The position numbers and the translations under genes were made by a program. DNA of 64,000 nucleotides from Portunus trituberculatus (taxonomy: Eukaryota > Arthropoda > Malacostraca > Decapoda > Portunidae), in NCBI RefSeq assembly GCF_017591435.1, contig NC_059304.1:27909111-27973110 (forward strand), read 5' to 3'. Below are positions 11,685 to 22,716 of the stretch, piece by piece. The notes under the pieces were generated by a model. That model searched no databases, was not told the origin of the DNA, and was given only the letters and a program-made list of their open reading frames with translations. Within the stretch, counting starts at the first letter, position 1. Every line of letters starts with the position of its first letter.

Positions 11685-13253
11685 TTCCTCAGTCTCATAT
11701 CCAAGATTCTCCAGAAAAACTCTTTCTTCTCTTCTTCTGTCCTCTCTTCATTTTTTCAAAGCCTCCTTTCTCAACTCATTTAACATTTCTCTTTCCTTTT
11801 CACCGAGATCTCTTCTCAACCAAATCTTCCTTGTTGTTTCCTGCTGGGCTAGCCTCCATGACTTCTCCACCAATTCATCTACATCCTTTTGTGACTTAAG
11901 TTTGATTCTTATTGGCCTCATACCTTCTCTTGTGAACTTTCCAATTCTATGGAAGTCCTCTATTTCTTGTACTAGGTCTTTTCCTCCTCTTGCACCACAT
12001 TAATGATATTATTTATCACCTTTTTATGTTTTCTCTCTCTCCATTTTACTCGGTGTCTTATCCTCCTCCACACCAAATATCACCACACATCTCTTTTTGT
12101 CTACAGTTTCCCTCACCAATGTCTCATTTGACTTAATAACCTTCACCACTTTCTCAGCTATCTTCTCTTCTATGATCTGTTGATCTATAATTTCAACAAG
12201 GCCCAAAGTTTTCTCCCCTGACTCTTTGATTTCCTTTTCCAGACTTGCAACTTTGTAATTTACCTCCTTTCTTTCCACTTCCTGACTTTTTCCATTCAGC
12301 CTGCTTCTCCATCACTTTTCCTAGAGATTCTCCACATTTTCGCAATTCACTTTAATTAGCTTAACTTCCTCTTTCAGTGCTGCATTTTCCTTCTTCATAT
12401 CGGCACAGTCTCTCTTTACATTGTCATAACTCGTTTCCAGGCCCTCATACTTTTCAAACAGTTTTCAATTTTACCTTCTAACTCCAGAATTTTCTTCACA
12501 TAAGCGCTCTTCTCCATTATTCCTTGAAACCCTGTGAAGTCTGATTCCTCTTTCGAGTTCACGGCCGCCATGTTGCGCAGACGTAAACAAACCAGCTGAT
12601 GGCTCAAACGCAGGCTACAGTTTATATTTACCTTCACTGGACATTATTTTGCTAATCTAACATACGGAAAAGAGCTATGCTCGTGTTGTCCCGTCTCCAT
12701 ATCTATTAATGTCCAGCTTTTCTTAAAATCATGAATATTCCTTGCGTTGACCACTTCCACGTCTAAACTATTCCATGCTTCCACCCTTCTATGAGGAAGC
12801 TATATTTTTCACATCTCTCCTATAAGTGGCCATTTTAGTTTTTCCCATGCCCTCTCGACATTCTTTCATTCCACATACACAGATCTTCCCTATCCATTTT
12901 TCCATGCCAATCATCACTCTGTATATTGCTATCAGGTCTCCCCTTTCTCTTCTGTTTTCCAGGGTTGGAAGTTGCATTCTTTTCAGTCTGTCTTCATAAG
13001 TCAAATCTCTTAAGTCAGGCACCATTTTGTTGCAGCCCTCTGTACTTTCTCTAGTTTCCTTATGTGTTTCTTTAAGTTCGGAGCCCACTGTATTGTTGCA
13101 TATTCAAGCCTCGGTCTTATCATTGCAGTAATTATTTTCTTCATCATTTCTTCATCTAAATATCTGACGCCACTCTTATGTTCCTCAATAAGTTCAATAC
13201 TTCTCCAATTATTTTGTTTATATGTCTCTCTGGCGATAGGTCATTGGTAATTG

Positions 13254-14110
13254 TCACCCCAAGGTCTTTTTCTTCATGACTGGTTTTATGTCTTCATTTC
13301 CTATCTTGTACATACTCCTGATTCTTCTTTCACTCTTGCCAAACTCTATTTTCTTGCATTTTGTCGTGTTGAACTCCATTTGCCATGTACAGCTCCATTT
13401 CCATATTCTGTCCAAGTCTTCCTGGAGTAGTTCGCAATCTTTGTCACATCTCACTTTTCTTAACAATTTTGCATCGTCTGCAAATAGGCTCACATAACTG
13501 GACACCCCATCCACCATGTCATTTATGTAGACCGCGAACATTACTGGTGCCAACACTGATCCCTGTGGAACTCCACTCTCCACCAAGCCCCATTCTGATG
13601 GTCTGTCCTTAATTATTGTTCTCATTTCTCTTCCTACCAAAAGTCTTCCATCCATTTTAGTAAACTGCCATGCACTCCTCCTACCATTTCAAGTTTCCAG
13701 ATCAGTCTCCGGTGTGGTACCTTATCAAAGGCCTTTTTTAAATCCAGATATATTCCATCAGCCCAACCATCTCTTTCCTGTATTACATCTATCACCCTCG
13801 AATAGTAACATATCAGGTTTGTCGTGCATGAACGCCCTTTTCTAAAACCAAATTGACACTCACAAAGTATGTCATTTTTCTCCAAGAAGTCTGTCCATCT
13901 ATTCTTCACCACCCTCTCACACATCTTAGCTACCACACTTGTAAGTGACACTGGTCTATAGTTCAATGGGTCTCTCTTGTTACCTGATTTATAGATTGGG
14001 ACAATGTTAGCTCTTTTCCAGTCTTGGGGCACTACACCTTCCCTTAATGAGGCATCAATTACTTCACAAACTTTTTCTGCCAGTTGCTCCTGCATTCTCT
14101 TAAAATCCAT
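13254..14110 (-). pseudogene. LINE B3 reverse transcriptase
   Basis: The frame 14110-13634 runs uninterrupted from VPIYKSGNKRDPLNYRPVSL through FGFRKGRSCTTNL to YLDLKKAFDKVPHRRLIWKL, and 13655-13254 continues with GVPQGSVLAPV, SLFADDAKLLRKV and KIEFGKSERRIRSMYKIG. One shift near 13640 and another near 13254 separate it from the C-terminal domain. Confidence 0.87.
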
Positions 14111-14689
14111 CCTGATACCCCATCAGGTCCCACAGCTTTTCTCACTTCTAAACTCCCCATCATATTCTTGATCTCCTCCACAGTTACTTGAAACTCCTTC
14201 ATAATCCCTTTCTGTTCCATTACCAGTGGTTTGTCAAAAGCAGTCTCCTTTGTGAATACCTTCCGAAAGCATCCATTCATAGCCTCTGCCATTTCCTGGG
14301 ATCTTCACTGCATACTCCATTTACTTCTAAACTTTCAATACTTTCTCTATTTTTGATGTTGTTGTTCACATGTCTGTAAAAAGCCTTGGTTGGTCTTTAC
14401 ATTTATCAATTATATCCTTTTCTTGTTTCTTTCTTTCTTCTCTTCTAATCAACACATATTCATTTCTTGCTCTTTTGTAACTTTCCACTGCTTAATCCGT
14501 CTTTTCCTTCTCCACCTCTTCCATGCATCCTCTTTTCTTGTTCTAGCCTTTTCACATCTATCGTTAAACCAGTCCTGCTTTCCAACTTCTCTATGTTGTC
14601 TTATTGGTACAAATTTTTCTCACCTTCTTTGTATATTTTTATAAATTCCTTCCACTTTTCATTTGCTCCCTTAGCACTCTTGAATTTCA

Positions 14690-15541
14690 TCAATTTGTCT
14701 CTTGAAAGAATTTCTTTAGGTTTCCAAAATCTGTCTTGGCATAATTCCATCTTCCCACTTTATATTCTTCATTTCTTCTAGATTTCTCTTCATCTATCAC
14801 CTTGAACTCCAAAACTGCATGATCACTCTTTGCTAAAGGGCACTCCACCCTCATCTCCTCAATGACCATTGGCTCTGTACTAAAGACCAAGTCCAGTCTT
14901 GACGATGCTCCCTCTCCTCCAAACCTAGTATCTTCTTTGACCCACTGAGTTAACACATTTTCCATTGCCAGTGTCAATAGTGTATTTCCCCATGTTGTCT
15001 CTGATCCTTCCATTGACCAGTCCTCCCAACACACCTCTTTACAATTAAAATCTCCCATCATTATAGTTCGTTCACAGCCACCCAACATTTCTTCCAGACA
15101 TGTTCCTGTATCACTTATCATTTCTTCATATTCCTGTACTGACCATGCATTTGTCTTAGGTGGTACGTACACCACTATGTAGTGCCTCTTTTTCCTTCAT
15201 TAGTTTCTGCTCTGATCTTTAGCACTTCTGCCTTTCCCATACCTTCTTTCACTTGATCCACCTTTATATCTTTTTAACCAGCAACATCACTCCTCCTCCC
15301 ATCTTACCTACTCTATTTCTTTTCCAAACATTATATTTCCTTCTCCAACCATCATCAGGTCTTCTCCCTCTCTCAGTTTTGTTTCAGTAAGACCCACAAT
15401 ATCTGGGTTCTTGTCCCTCAAGTAATCGTTGAGTTCTAAAATCCCCGATATCACTCCATTTATGTTGGAATACATTACATTCCGCTCATACGTAAGTTTC
15501 TTTAGTCCTTTCTTGCTGTACTTTTCTGGGTTATGAACCAC
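14690..15541 (-). pseudogene. LINE B3 AP-endonuclease domain
   Basis: Frames 15541-15308 and 15175-14690 encode NINGVISGILELNDYL, LTETKLREGE, VYVPPKTNAW, MMGDFNCKE and KSDHAVLEFKV. Shifts near 15310 and 15180 break the domain. Confidence 0.85.
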
Positions 15542-15770
15542 TTCCTCAGTCTCATATCCAAGATTCTCCAGAAAAACTCTTTCTTCTCCTCTTCTGTCCT
15601 CTCTTCATTTTTTTTCAAAGCCTCCTTTCTCAACTCATTTAACATTTCTATATATGTGTATGTGTGTACCAGAATGTTTGAAATATGTAAACAGTATTTA
15701 TACTTTACGTATACAGTATTTTACTTAAATCTATTTGATTATATAACCTTATACAGTAATTATATGTTTA

Positions 15771-15773
<3 letters not shown>

Positions 15774-15849
<76 letters not shown>
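15774..15849. repeat. (CT)n microsatellite
   Basis: About 38 perfect CT units. The CENP-B-type HTH fragment that follows is cut off against it. Confidence 0.97.
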
Positions 15850-15852
<3 letters not shown>

Positions 15853-15991
15853 TGATACGTAACACTCACCCTCTTCTGCCCTCTTTGATCATATGCAAAA
15901 GTTTCACTTTTTCACTGATGGTCATCATCTTCCTCTTCCTCTTGGGCTCACTAGAGGAAGCTTTCGCGGGGGCACAGGGTTTAGGCGGCAT
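15853..15991 (-). pseudogene. Tigger/jerky-like transposase N-terminal helix-turn-helix fragment
   Basis: From the ATG at 15991 the minus strand reads MPPKPCAPAKASSSEPKRKR followed by KMMTISEKVKLLHMIKEG, then a stop at about 15870. This is the start of a CENP-B/psq-type DNA-binding domain found in Tigger transposases and their domesticated relatives. Only about 40 residues remain before the (CT)n tract; a one-base change near 15872 causes the stop. A TTAA-flanked element inserted 25 bases upstream of the ATG. Confidence 0.7.
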
Positions 15992-16015
15992 TGTAAGGGT
16001 TTAACGAATCACTAC

Positions 16016-16019
16016 TTAA
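16016..16019. repeat. TTAA target duplication, left
   Basis: TTAA immediately before the CCCGTACAGCGTCAG terminal inverted repeat; matched by TTAA at 16842-16845. Confidence 0.8.
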
Positions 16020-16841
16020 CCCGTACAGCGTCAGAGACGTACGAGATACGTCGGCTAGTCTGAGCGAACCGGGCGTCAGAGACATATGAAATACGTCGGC
16101 GAGCTTCCTCGTGTTTTCGGAGGTATTGCGTCCTCAAAACCTACCATTATACTGCCATCATGCACTGTAGACATTGCTCATGCTGCCTCCTCGTCCCTCC
16201 TAACAAGAATGTTTCCTATATTTATTTATTACATATCTGAACTTTAGCAGTTTCTGCTACCTTTAGCTTGGTGTAGCGGGAAACTGATGCCTCAACTCCG
16301 CTAATATGAACGCAGCGTAGTTTCCATTACTTACTCTTACCATTTCAGATATTTTTGGTAACTGTTATATTGTGGTAGTGAAAACTTTGTACGACATAAA
16401 TAATAATTTTCCAATCGCTTTGTTATAAGGAAAAACAAGTACATATTACTCGGAAAATATTTGCACCGTGCGAAAGGCAACACTCCCTCGCGATATCTCG
16501 TGTCTATTTTAGCCATAAGCACTCCCAAACAGCAAAACATGACATGTTGTTTTTCTTTCAACTCAGGAACGATATTATGCATGTGTTCAACTCGGGCATT
16601 GACTGGTGAGAAACGAGGAAGCGAATAAACTAGTCACATAAGGCTTTGCTAAGTCGCTAACCTTACCGCAAAACATCTTGCACCAATTAATAACACTTCC
16701 AGTCAGTTCTGTGAGGAATGACTGTCATTTTCATTTGTTTCACATCATTTAAGACTGGTTTAACAAATGAAAAAAAAAATCCATGATGTGGCCCAGCACT
16801 GGCGAAATCACAAAGTCTCAGATCTGCTGACGCTGTACGGG
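16020..16841. mobile_element. piggyBac-like nonautonomous element (MITE), 822 bp
   Basis: Perfect 15-bp terminal inverted repeats CCCGTACAGCGTCAG flanked on both sides by TTAA. CCC...GGG ends with TTAA duplications are the signature of piggyBac-type elements. Near the left end two 28-bp direct repeats beginning GCGTCAGAGAC (about 16028 and 16073) differ at only a few bases. No transposase is encoded, so it must rely on a helper in trans; which helper is unknown. Confidence 0.78.
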
Positions 16842-16845
16842 TTAA
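16842..16845. repeat. TTAA target duplication, right
   Basis: Matches TTAA at 16016-16019. Confidence 0.8.
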
Positions 16846-17151
16846 ACATAACACTAAGATACAGTATGTGAGACTGTCAAAAGCGTGGACGAGACTGGCA
16901 AGATACAACTAAGGCCCATGGAATAGAAGGTCGACCTACAAGGCATTCAAAATGGGTCTAATATGAGCATCCGTGACATCAGCGGGTTCACAAGTGGTCA
17001 ATGCGGGGACGTTGGTTCAGTTAGCAAGCTGCTGGGTAGGTGTTCACGTGCTTCTCTCTCTCTCCCATTCTCTCTCTCTGTTACGGGCCAACATCGGTCA
17101 CAATGCCAAATTGTGCAGTGTGTGACTGTTTTAATTATGAGTAGTATATAA
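16846..17151. other. Unassigned spacer between two DNA transposons
   Basis: No coding or repeat feature beyond a short CT-rich patch at about 17055-17080. Confidence 0.4.
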
Positions 17152-17153
17152 TA

Positions 17154-17986
17154 CAGATTGAACCTCCTTAATCCGGTATTCTTTCATCCAGCAACACCTG
17201 TAATCCAGCAAAATTTTTGTTTGCCGAAATTTTTGAATTGGCCAGAGTAATTTGCCGGGCCGCAGCTAGGACGCGGCAGCGCTTTACTGTGTTTTGGAGC
17301 CTGGGCATTCTGGGTCAAATTTGGATCAGTACCATGCTGCCGCTCATTGCAAGCACCCCACCCCCCAGGTGTATAAACATCTTTTTCTGTAATATTTGCT
17401 CCTAAACATGGCTTCCAAGCGACCAGGAAGTGATAGTGTTGTGTGTGAACCAAAGAAAAAGCACAAACATATGACAATATCAGTGCAACAGAAAGTGGAC
17501 CTATTGAGGAAGCTAGATAAAGGTGTTTCAGTGCGGACCCTATGCCAACAGTACAACATTGACTCATCAACCGTCTATGATATAAAAAAAGCAGAATCAA
17601 CTTCTCAAGTTTTACAGTGAATGTGAGAACAAGAAGAACATGGAGGTTCATAGAACACTTAAGGAGGGTAAAAGCAGTGATTTGGATAGTGCTCTCATAC
17701 AGTGATTTAAGCTTCGGCGCGCTGGTAACGTCCCTGTGTCCGGCGAGATGATAATGGTGCAGGCAAAAATTTTCCATGCTGAACTTAATTAACGTGTTTT
17801 TCTGTATACTTCTGCATGTATATTTTCATGTACAACTATCATATATCAAAACAATGTTACAGCTACATTTGTATAATACAGGGTAAGTATATAGAGGGTG
17901 TTTTGGGGACCACCTATAGTTCGGAATTTTCCATGGTCTGGCAAGTCTAAGGTCTGGTAGTTACCGGATTTGGGAGGTTCAACCTG
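17154..17986 (+). mobile_element. Tigger-like DNA transposon, internally deleted, 833 bp
   Basis: Terminal inverted repeats CAGATTGAACCTCC (left) and CAGGTTGAACCTCC (right, reverse complement), extending to ATCCGGTA, flanked by TA on both sides (17152-17153 and 17987-17988). TA duplications and CAG... ends fit the Tc1/mariner superfamily, Tigger group. Inside lies the N-terminal DNA-binding part of the transposase only; the DDE catalytic domain is absent, so this is a nonautonomous deletion derivative. Confidence 0.85.
17408..17765 (+). pseudogene. Tigger-type transposase DNA-binding domain, DDE lost
   Basis: Starting at the ATG at 17408 the frame gives MASKRPGSDSVVCEPKKKHK then MTISVQQKVDLLRKLDKGVS and CQQYNIDSSTVYDIKK, a CENP-B/psq helix-turn-helix. 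A one-base frameshift near 17610 moves the reading to KFYSECENKKNMEVH, and the second CENP-B-like half (SDLDSALIQ*FKLRRAGNVP) contains TGA where relatives have TGG (Trp). Homology ends near 17765. The Met at 17408 is preferred over 17396 because the family begins MASKR. Related full proteins are about 500 residues. Confidence 0.88.
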
Positions 17987-18049
17987 TATGTAGTATGTAG
18001 TATGTGATAAATGAAAACCATTATTTTTTTTTCCTGGTAATTTTGCACC

Positions 18050-18053
18050 TTAA
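18050..18053. repeat. TTAA target duplication, left, of composite element
   Basis: TTAA directly before CCCGAAAACTGCTGTAC; partner at 20927-20930. Confidence 0.6.
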
Positions 18054-18500
18054 CCCGAAAACTGCTGTACACCTTCTGGGTGGCTTGGTGGCAAACTGCT
18101 GTACGCCTTCTGGAAGCGCTCTTTTTAAACAGGCACCATAAAGTTCCCGTGATTCGTATTTCTTTGAAATTATTTTTTTTGTGTTCTAATAACCTTTCTT
18201 TTAGTAATTTATTTCCTTCTAATACGAATTTGGTTATTTATATCATATTTATAAAGGAAAACAATGAAACCACTATGTTTTTATTTTATTTAGTCGACAT
18301 TGCATTCCTCTCATAGATATTAGAGTTTGAGTCTCATGTATGGTAAGAGGAAGCTATAATTTAGTAGTATAGAAGTTGTTTTTGTATAATAGAAAAGAGA
18401 TAAAGCGAATAAGATTATGGAAACAAGACCATCTTCACTAGACGTTTGTAACACTGTCAGGCGTGTCGGCCTGGATTTTCCATCATGAGTCATGATTCAT

Positions 18501-18911
<411 letters not shown>

Positions 18912-20153
18912 GAGCCTCTTAACTATAGACCTGTGTCTTTAGGAAAGGGAGGTCATGTCTATCTACTGAGCTTTTATTCAGAGTGGTTGATCAAAATACA
19001 AGAGAGAGAGGATGATGGACTGTGTATATTTGGATTTAAAAAGCTTTTGACAAGGTACCTCACATGAGACTGCTATGGAAATTAGAGATTTATGGAGGAC
19101 TGAAGGGAAAAGTGTTAAAGTGGATGGAAAACCACTTGAGATGGAGGGAGATGAGAACGGTAATAAGGGATGCAAAGTCGGACTGGTTGGTGGTGGAGAG
19201 TGAGTCCCACAAGGTTCAGTGTTTGCACCAATACTTTTCCTTGTCTATATTAATGATATGCTAGAGGGAGTAAACAGTTATATTAATTTGTTTGTGAATG
19301 ATGCAAAGTTGTGTAGGTATGTGAAGAGTGAAGAAGATTGTGAAATTTTACAGGCAGATCTGGATAGGATTTGGGAGTGGAGCAAGAGGTGGGAGATGGA
19401 ATTTAATCTGAGCAAAAGTCATGTAATGGAGATGGGGAAGAGTGGAAGACGGCCAAGAGGGTCATACAAGATGGGTGAAGGAGTAGTGTTGAAAAAGGTG
19501 GAAAAGGTAAAGGATTTAGGAGTGATAATACAAGACCATGGAGAGTTTGAGGCTCATATTGACAAGATGTTTGGAGAAACATATAATTTGATTAGAAATA
19601 TTGGATTAGCCTTTCATTATATGGATAAAGATATGTTGAAGAAATTAATTAGTATGGTAATTAGACCAAGATTGGAATATGCTGGGGTGGTTTGGTCCCC
19701 TTATAAAAAGAAGCATATAAGGAAGTTGGAGAGATTGCAGAGAATGGCAACAAAAATGGTACCGGAATTGGCAGAAATGACTTATGAGGAGAGATTAAAA
19801 GAAATTAATTTGCTTACCTTGGAACAAAGAAGCAAAAGAGGAGATTTAATACAGGTTTAAAAACTTTTGAACGGTTTGGATGAAGTGAATAGTGAACAAA
19901 TGATGTTGAGAGAGGAAAATTTAAATAGAACTACGAGATCGTATAGTAAAAAGATAGCCAAGGGAATATGCTTGAAGGATGTGAAGAAATATAGTTTCCC
20001 ACAAAGATGTGTGGAGGTGTGGAATAGTTTGAGTGAGGAGGTGGTGTCAGCGAGGAGTGTGCATAGTTTTAAAAGAAAGTTGGATGTGTGTAGGTATGGA
20101 GACGGGGCCACACGAGTATGATACCCAGCCCCTGTAAAATTACAACTAGGTGA
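18912..20153 (+). mobile_element. LINE family A, copy A2, 5'-truncated
   Basis: Plus-strand copy starting in the RT fingers region with an internal deletion near 18940, running through the palm and C-terminal domain to the family 3' end (CAACTAGGTGAATACACACA). Confidence 0.88.
18945..20121 (+). pseudogene. LINE A2 reverse transcriptase and C-terminal domain
   Basis: Frames 19064-19264, 19219-19860 and 19867-20121 encode MRLLWKLEIYGGLKGKVLKW, LFVNDAKLCRYV (FADD changed to FVND), KSHVMEMGKSGRRPRGSYKM, RPRLEYAGVVWSPYKKKHIR, MVPELAEMTYEERLKEINL and FPQRCVEVWNSLSEEVVSA, ending GDGATRV. A frameshift near 19230 and a TAT to TAA nonsense change at about 19858 inactivate it, as does loss of the first catalytic Asp. 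Confidence 0.88.
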
Positions 20154-20926
20154 ATACACACACAACACACACACAGATATATAGTATGATATGTATGTTA
20201 TTGTGGGTTACACAGAACTAATATTTCGTTACTTTATTTATTGTGAACCAAGCAAAAGTATTTTTGTTTCACTTATTTATTTTGAACAAAGTGTGTGGGA
20301 GAGAGAGAAAAAAAAATGTAAAATAATAGGAGGCTAGAACAATATTTCGCAATACCATTACCAGTGCATATGCATTTTTATTTGACCAATTTATCCATTC
20401 ATTATGTATGTTATTTACTCCATATACTTTGATGCCATTTACTTTATTTGTGATTCAAAATATTAATGTCAGAATAATGGAAAGAATATTAGTTATACGG
20501 AAATTGCCATTATAGAAATAAAATACTTTTGTTTTATCATTTATTTCTCTTGAAGCAAGCAAGAGAGAGAGAGAGAGAGAGAGACAACATTGAATCTTTA
20601 ATGTTGTCTCTTCGAGCGTTGACAACACTGTCCCATCTACGAACATTGGCAACAAGTGGTCTGTGTGTATCCCCCCTGCCGCCTCCCCGTACCTCCCCCC
20701 TCTCATCCCACTCTCCACAATGCCTCCAGATACTGCCAGAAATCCATTTTTGTGGCGAAAAATACTTAGAAATATGGTAGCTACAGTAAATTTTGAGTTA
20801 CAGAATTGTGAAATGAAATATGTGACACATCTTTATAAAGTATATATCTTTCATTGAAAGTCAATTGTTCGCTGATTTAGCCGCACCAGGAGACACCCTC
20901 TGAATGTGAGTGCTGCAGTTTACGGG
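20154..20926. other. AT-rich interior of the 18054 element, no gene
   Basis: Includes a short (GA)n at about 20562-20583 and loosely similar AT-rich blocks near 20225 and 20520. No frame resembles a known protein. Confidence 0.4.
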
Positions 20927-20937
20927 TTAAGACATTA

Positions 20938-20997
20938 GTAAATTTCTGATGTCTAGTTATTGAGAAGTAAATTTCTGATGTCTTGTTATTGAGAGGT
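20938..20997. repeat. Short tandem repeat, two 29-30 bp units
   Basis: TAAATTTCTGATGTCT followed by GTTATTGAGA occurs twice in tandem right after the TTAA at 20927. Confidence 0.7.
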
Positions 20998-21119
20998 CCC
21001 CATTCAGTTACTTGTGTACATATAAATTTCCTCAGTTATATATGTGACGTAAAAATGAAATAATAATAACGAAAACAGCAACACCATATCAATATTAATA
21101 ATAATAAGAGCGAAAGTTT

Positions 21120-21159
<40 letters not shown>

Positions 21160-21165
21160 TAATAA
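21120..21165. repeat. (AAT)n microsatellite
   Basis: About a dozen AAT units with flanking imperfect copies. Confidence 0.9.
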
Positions 21166-21630
21166 CAGCAAGAGTATTGATATCATTAAATATGATAATG
21201 ATACAATGGTCAAAGAGAGAGAAAGAGAGTGCCCTGACAGTTGAGAGAGAGAGAGAGAGAGACCTGGCTGGCAAGTAGAGGGTGTGGGGTGGTAATAAGA
21301 GGCAGAACAGCCTTCAGAAAAGTTGTTTCCTGTGCCAGGTAAGTATGATTTGCTCAGCCGGCAGAGGGAGAGCGTGAGGTTTCCGTACAAGAAAGACACG
21401 TCCTGAGAGGAAGCTCCCCTGTTGGTGAACCAGCTGACGTCACTAGCCCCAGCTCTTTTCCCCTTAGAGCTGGGCGTATGTCGACCTCCTATTCTATGGG
21501 CCTTGGATACAACAAGGGAAGATGTTGGGTGATATGTATACGAACAATACATGTACAGTGCTTTACATACATTGTCGTCGTTATTACGCACCAACTTGCC
21601 GAATTACTGTACGTACAGTATTTGTAAGTG
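21166..21630. other. Unassigned sequence with GA-rich patches
   Basis: Contains GAGA runs at about 21213-21261. No convincing coding exon or element was seen. Confidence 0.4.
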
Positions 21631-21634
21631 ACGC

Positions 21635-21747
21635 CACAAACCCAGTGATATAGCAAAAAATCCGCAGAACATATCTATGAGTATGTATAAAAACAGCGAA
21701 ACAGTGAAGCCGCGAAAGTCGAACCGCGAAATAGCGAGGGAATTCTG
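21635..21747 (-). mobile_element. Solitary terminal piece of a Tigger-like transposon
   Basis: Reverse complement begins CAGAATTCCCTCGCTATTTC then GCGGTTCGACTTTCGCGG, ending at a TA (21748-21749). This CGCGG-rich terminus, with an inner GCGGATTTTTTGCTATATC block near 21655, has the form of a Tigger-type inverted repeat. The opposite terminus was not found in the window. Confidence 0.5.
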
Positions 21748-21784
21748 TATATGGTTGACTTCGTATGGGTTAATATGACAAAGC

Positions 21785-22540
21785 TATTGCATTCTTCTCT
21801 CTTGCATTTTCTTTTTCACATTTATTACTTTGACTGTTTCTCTTACTAAATAATGTTTCACTTTTTCTTTTGTCACAGTAAGCATCCACTTTATCTCAAT
21901 AACCTCCAACTTTTATTCTAGTGATTTCTTTATCGGTCGTGATGTCATAGCGGACCTCAGCACTAACTTGAAAACTTTTATTTTGGTTCTAATTTTGCAG
22001 TCACAGGACACTCCAGGCATTTTCTCAGTTTTTCCAACCAAATTTGGTTTGGTGGTTAACCTTTACTTCCAGGTTAACATCTGCTAATATGTGAGAGCCC
22101 AAGTATCTTAACTCCTTGACACACTTTAACTTTCTGTACTGCATCAATACTTCATTCTCCTATTGCCCCTATAAAGCATAGATATCCAGTTCTCTTCCTG
22201 ATAGCTCTAAACTCTCTTCCATTGCATCCATACTTTCATCTACCAAGACAATATCATCCACAAACAGCATGGTGCACGGTGCCTCCTTGTTATTTTCTGT
22301 ATTTCCATCCACAAGTAGGTTGAACAAATATTGGTTCATAGAAGACCCCTGATAGAGACCAAATGTCAATGTGAATTCCTCTGCTGTTCTTATACTGCTC
22401 TTATACTGTTCTGGATCATTCTCTCTTTTTTCTGCTGCTCCTTTCTTTCTCATACTTTTCAAACTTCCTGGCATGGCACTATCATATGCTTTTTCCAAAT
22501 ATATGAAAATATGATGCAACTCTTTGTTTTTCTCCATACT
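21785..22540 (-). pseudogene. Degraded RTE-type LINE reverse transcriptase fragment
   Basis: The minus-strand frame 22537-22169 reads IFIYLEKAYDS, FGLYQGSSMNQYLFNLLVDG and TMLFVDDIVLVDESMDAMEE, matching RTE-clade RT blocks (normally DLEKAYDRVP, LHQGSALSPFLF, MLFADDIVL). Further down the strand, out of frame, follow VCQGVKILG and HISR-like sequence (22130-22080) and IKWMLTVTKEKVKHYLVRET with VKVINVKKKMQERRMQ (about 21900-21790), which fit the RTE C-terminal WxxGVTRxDRIRNEYIRG block. Many frame breaks and divergence suggest an old copy. Confidence 0.8.
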
Positions 22541-22594
22541 TCTCCAGCGAATATCTCAGAACAATAATGACTATAAATGATAATTTGATACCAG

Positions 22595-22716
22595 AGTTGG
22601 GCGTGTAGATGCATTCATCCAGAGTACAGACAAGAACTTCATGGTTCCAGTGGGAGGAGCTGTTGTAGCTGGGTTTGATGCTCAGTTTATAGAACACATT
22701 GGCAAAATGTATCCTG
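22595..22716 (+). CDS. SEPSECS: SEPSECS exon with the PLP-binding lysine
   Basis: The 122-base exon reads (R)VGRVDAFIQSTDKNFMVPVG then GAVVAGFDAQFIEHIGKMYP, ending in a split Gly codon. It closely matches vertebrate O-phosphoseryl-tRNA(Sec) selenium transferase, the PLP enzyme that converts Sep-tRNA(Sec) to Sec-tRNA(Sec) with selenophosphate. The Lys in TDKNFMVPVGG (22632-22634) corresponds to the Schiff-base lysine (Lys284 in human). The acceptor is TACCAG|A at 22594/22595 and the donor G|GTGAGT at 22717. No frameshift or stop. The preceding exon was not found within the window. Confidence 0.93.

Larger units (their letters stand above)
8773..12655 (-). mobile_element. LINE family B, copy B2
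   Basis: Second minus-strand family B copy with C-terminus (9290-8931), RT (10251-9384, FADDAKLLRKV intact), endonuclease (11684-10780) and ORF1 (about 12570-11690, start MAAVNSKEESDFTGFQGIME at 12571). Its longest frame, 11382-10780, keeps the GDFNCKE and SDHAVLEF blocks together. The 5' UTR is cut at GCTAA (12655), where copy B3 begins without the usual (GT)n. Confidence 0.88.
12656..15649 (-). mobile_element. LINE family B, copy B3, truncated at both ends
   Basis: Third minus-strand family B copy. Its 3' end lacks the ATTAGGTAAATACA repeats and (CA)n tail, and starts directly against B2 at a CTAA microhomology. It includes the C-terminus (13088-12789), RT (14110-13254), and endonuclease (15541-14690), and is cut off in the endonuclease/ORF1 junction at 15649. 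The RT frame 14110-13634 is longer than in B1 and B2 because one indel seen there is absent here. Confidence 0.88.

Noticed and set aside
20640..20760. GC-rich coding exon (CVSPLPPPRTSPLSSHSPQC-type frame)
   Set aside because: Short, no splice signals of note, and low-complexity proline/serine translation inside a transposon.
21770..21785. Third TTAA element ending GTATGGGTTAATATG
   Set aside because: No matching inverted terminus (TTAACCCATAC) was found in the window.
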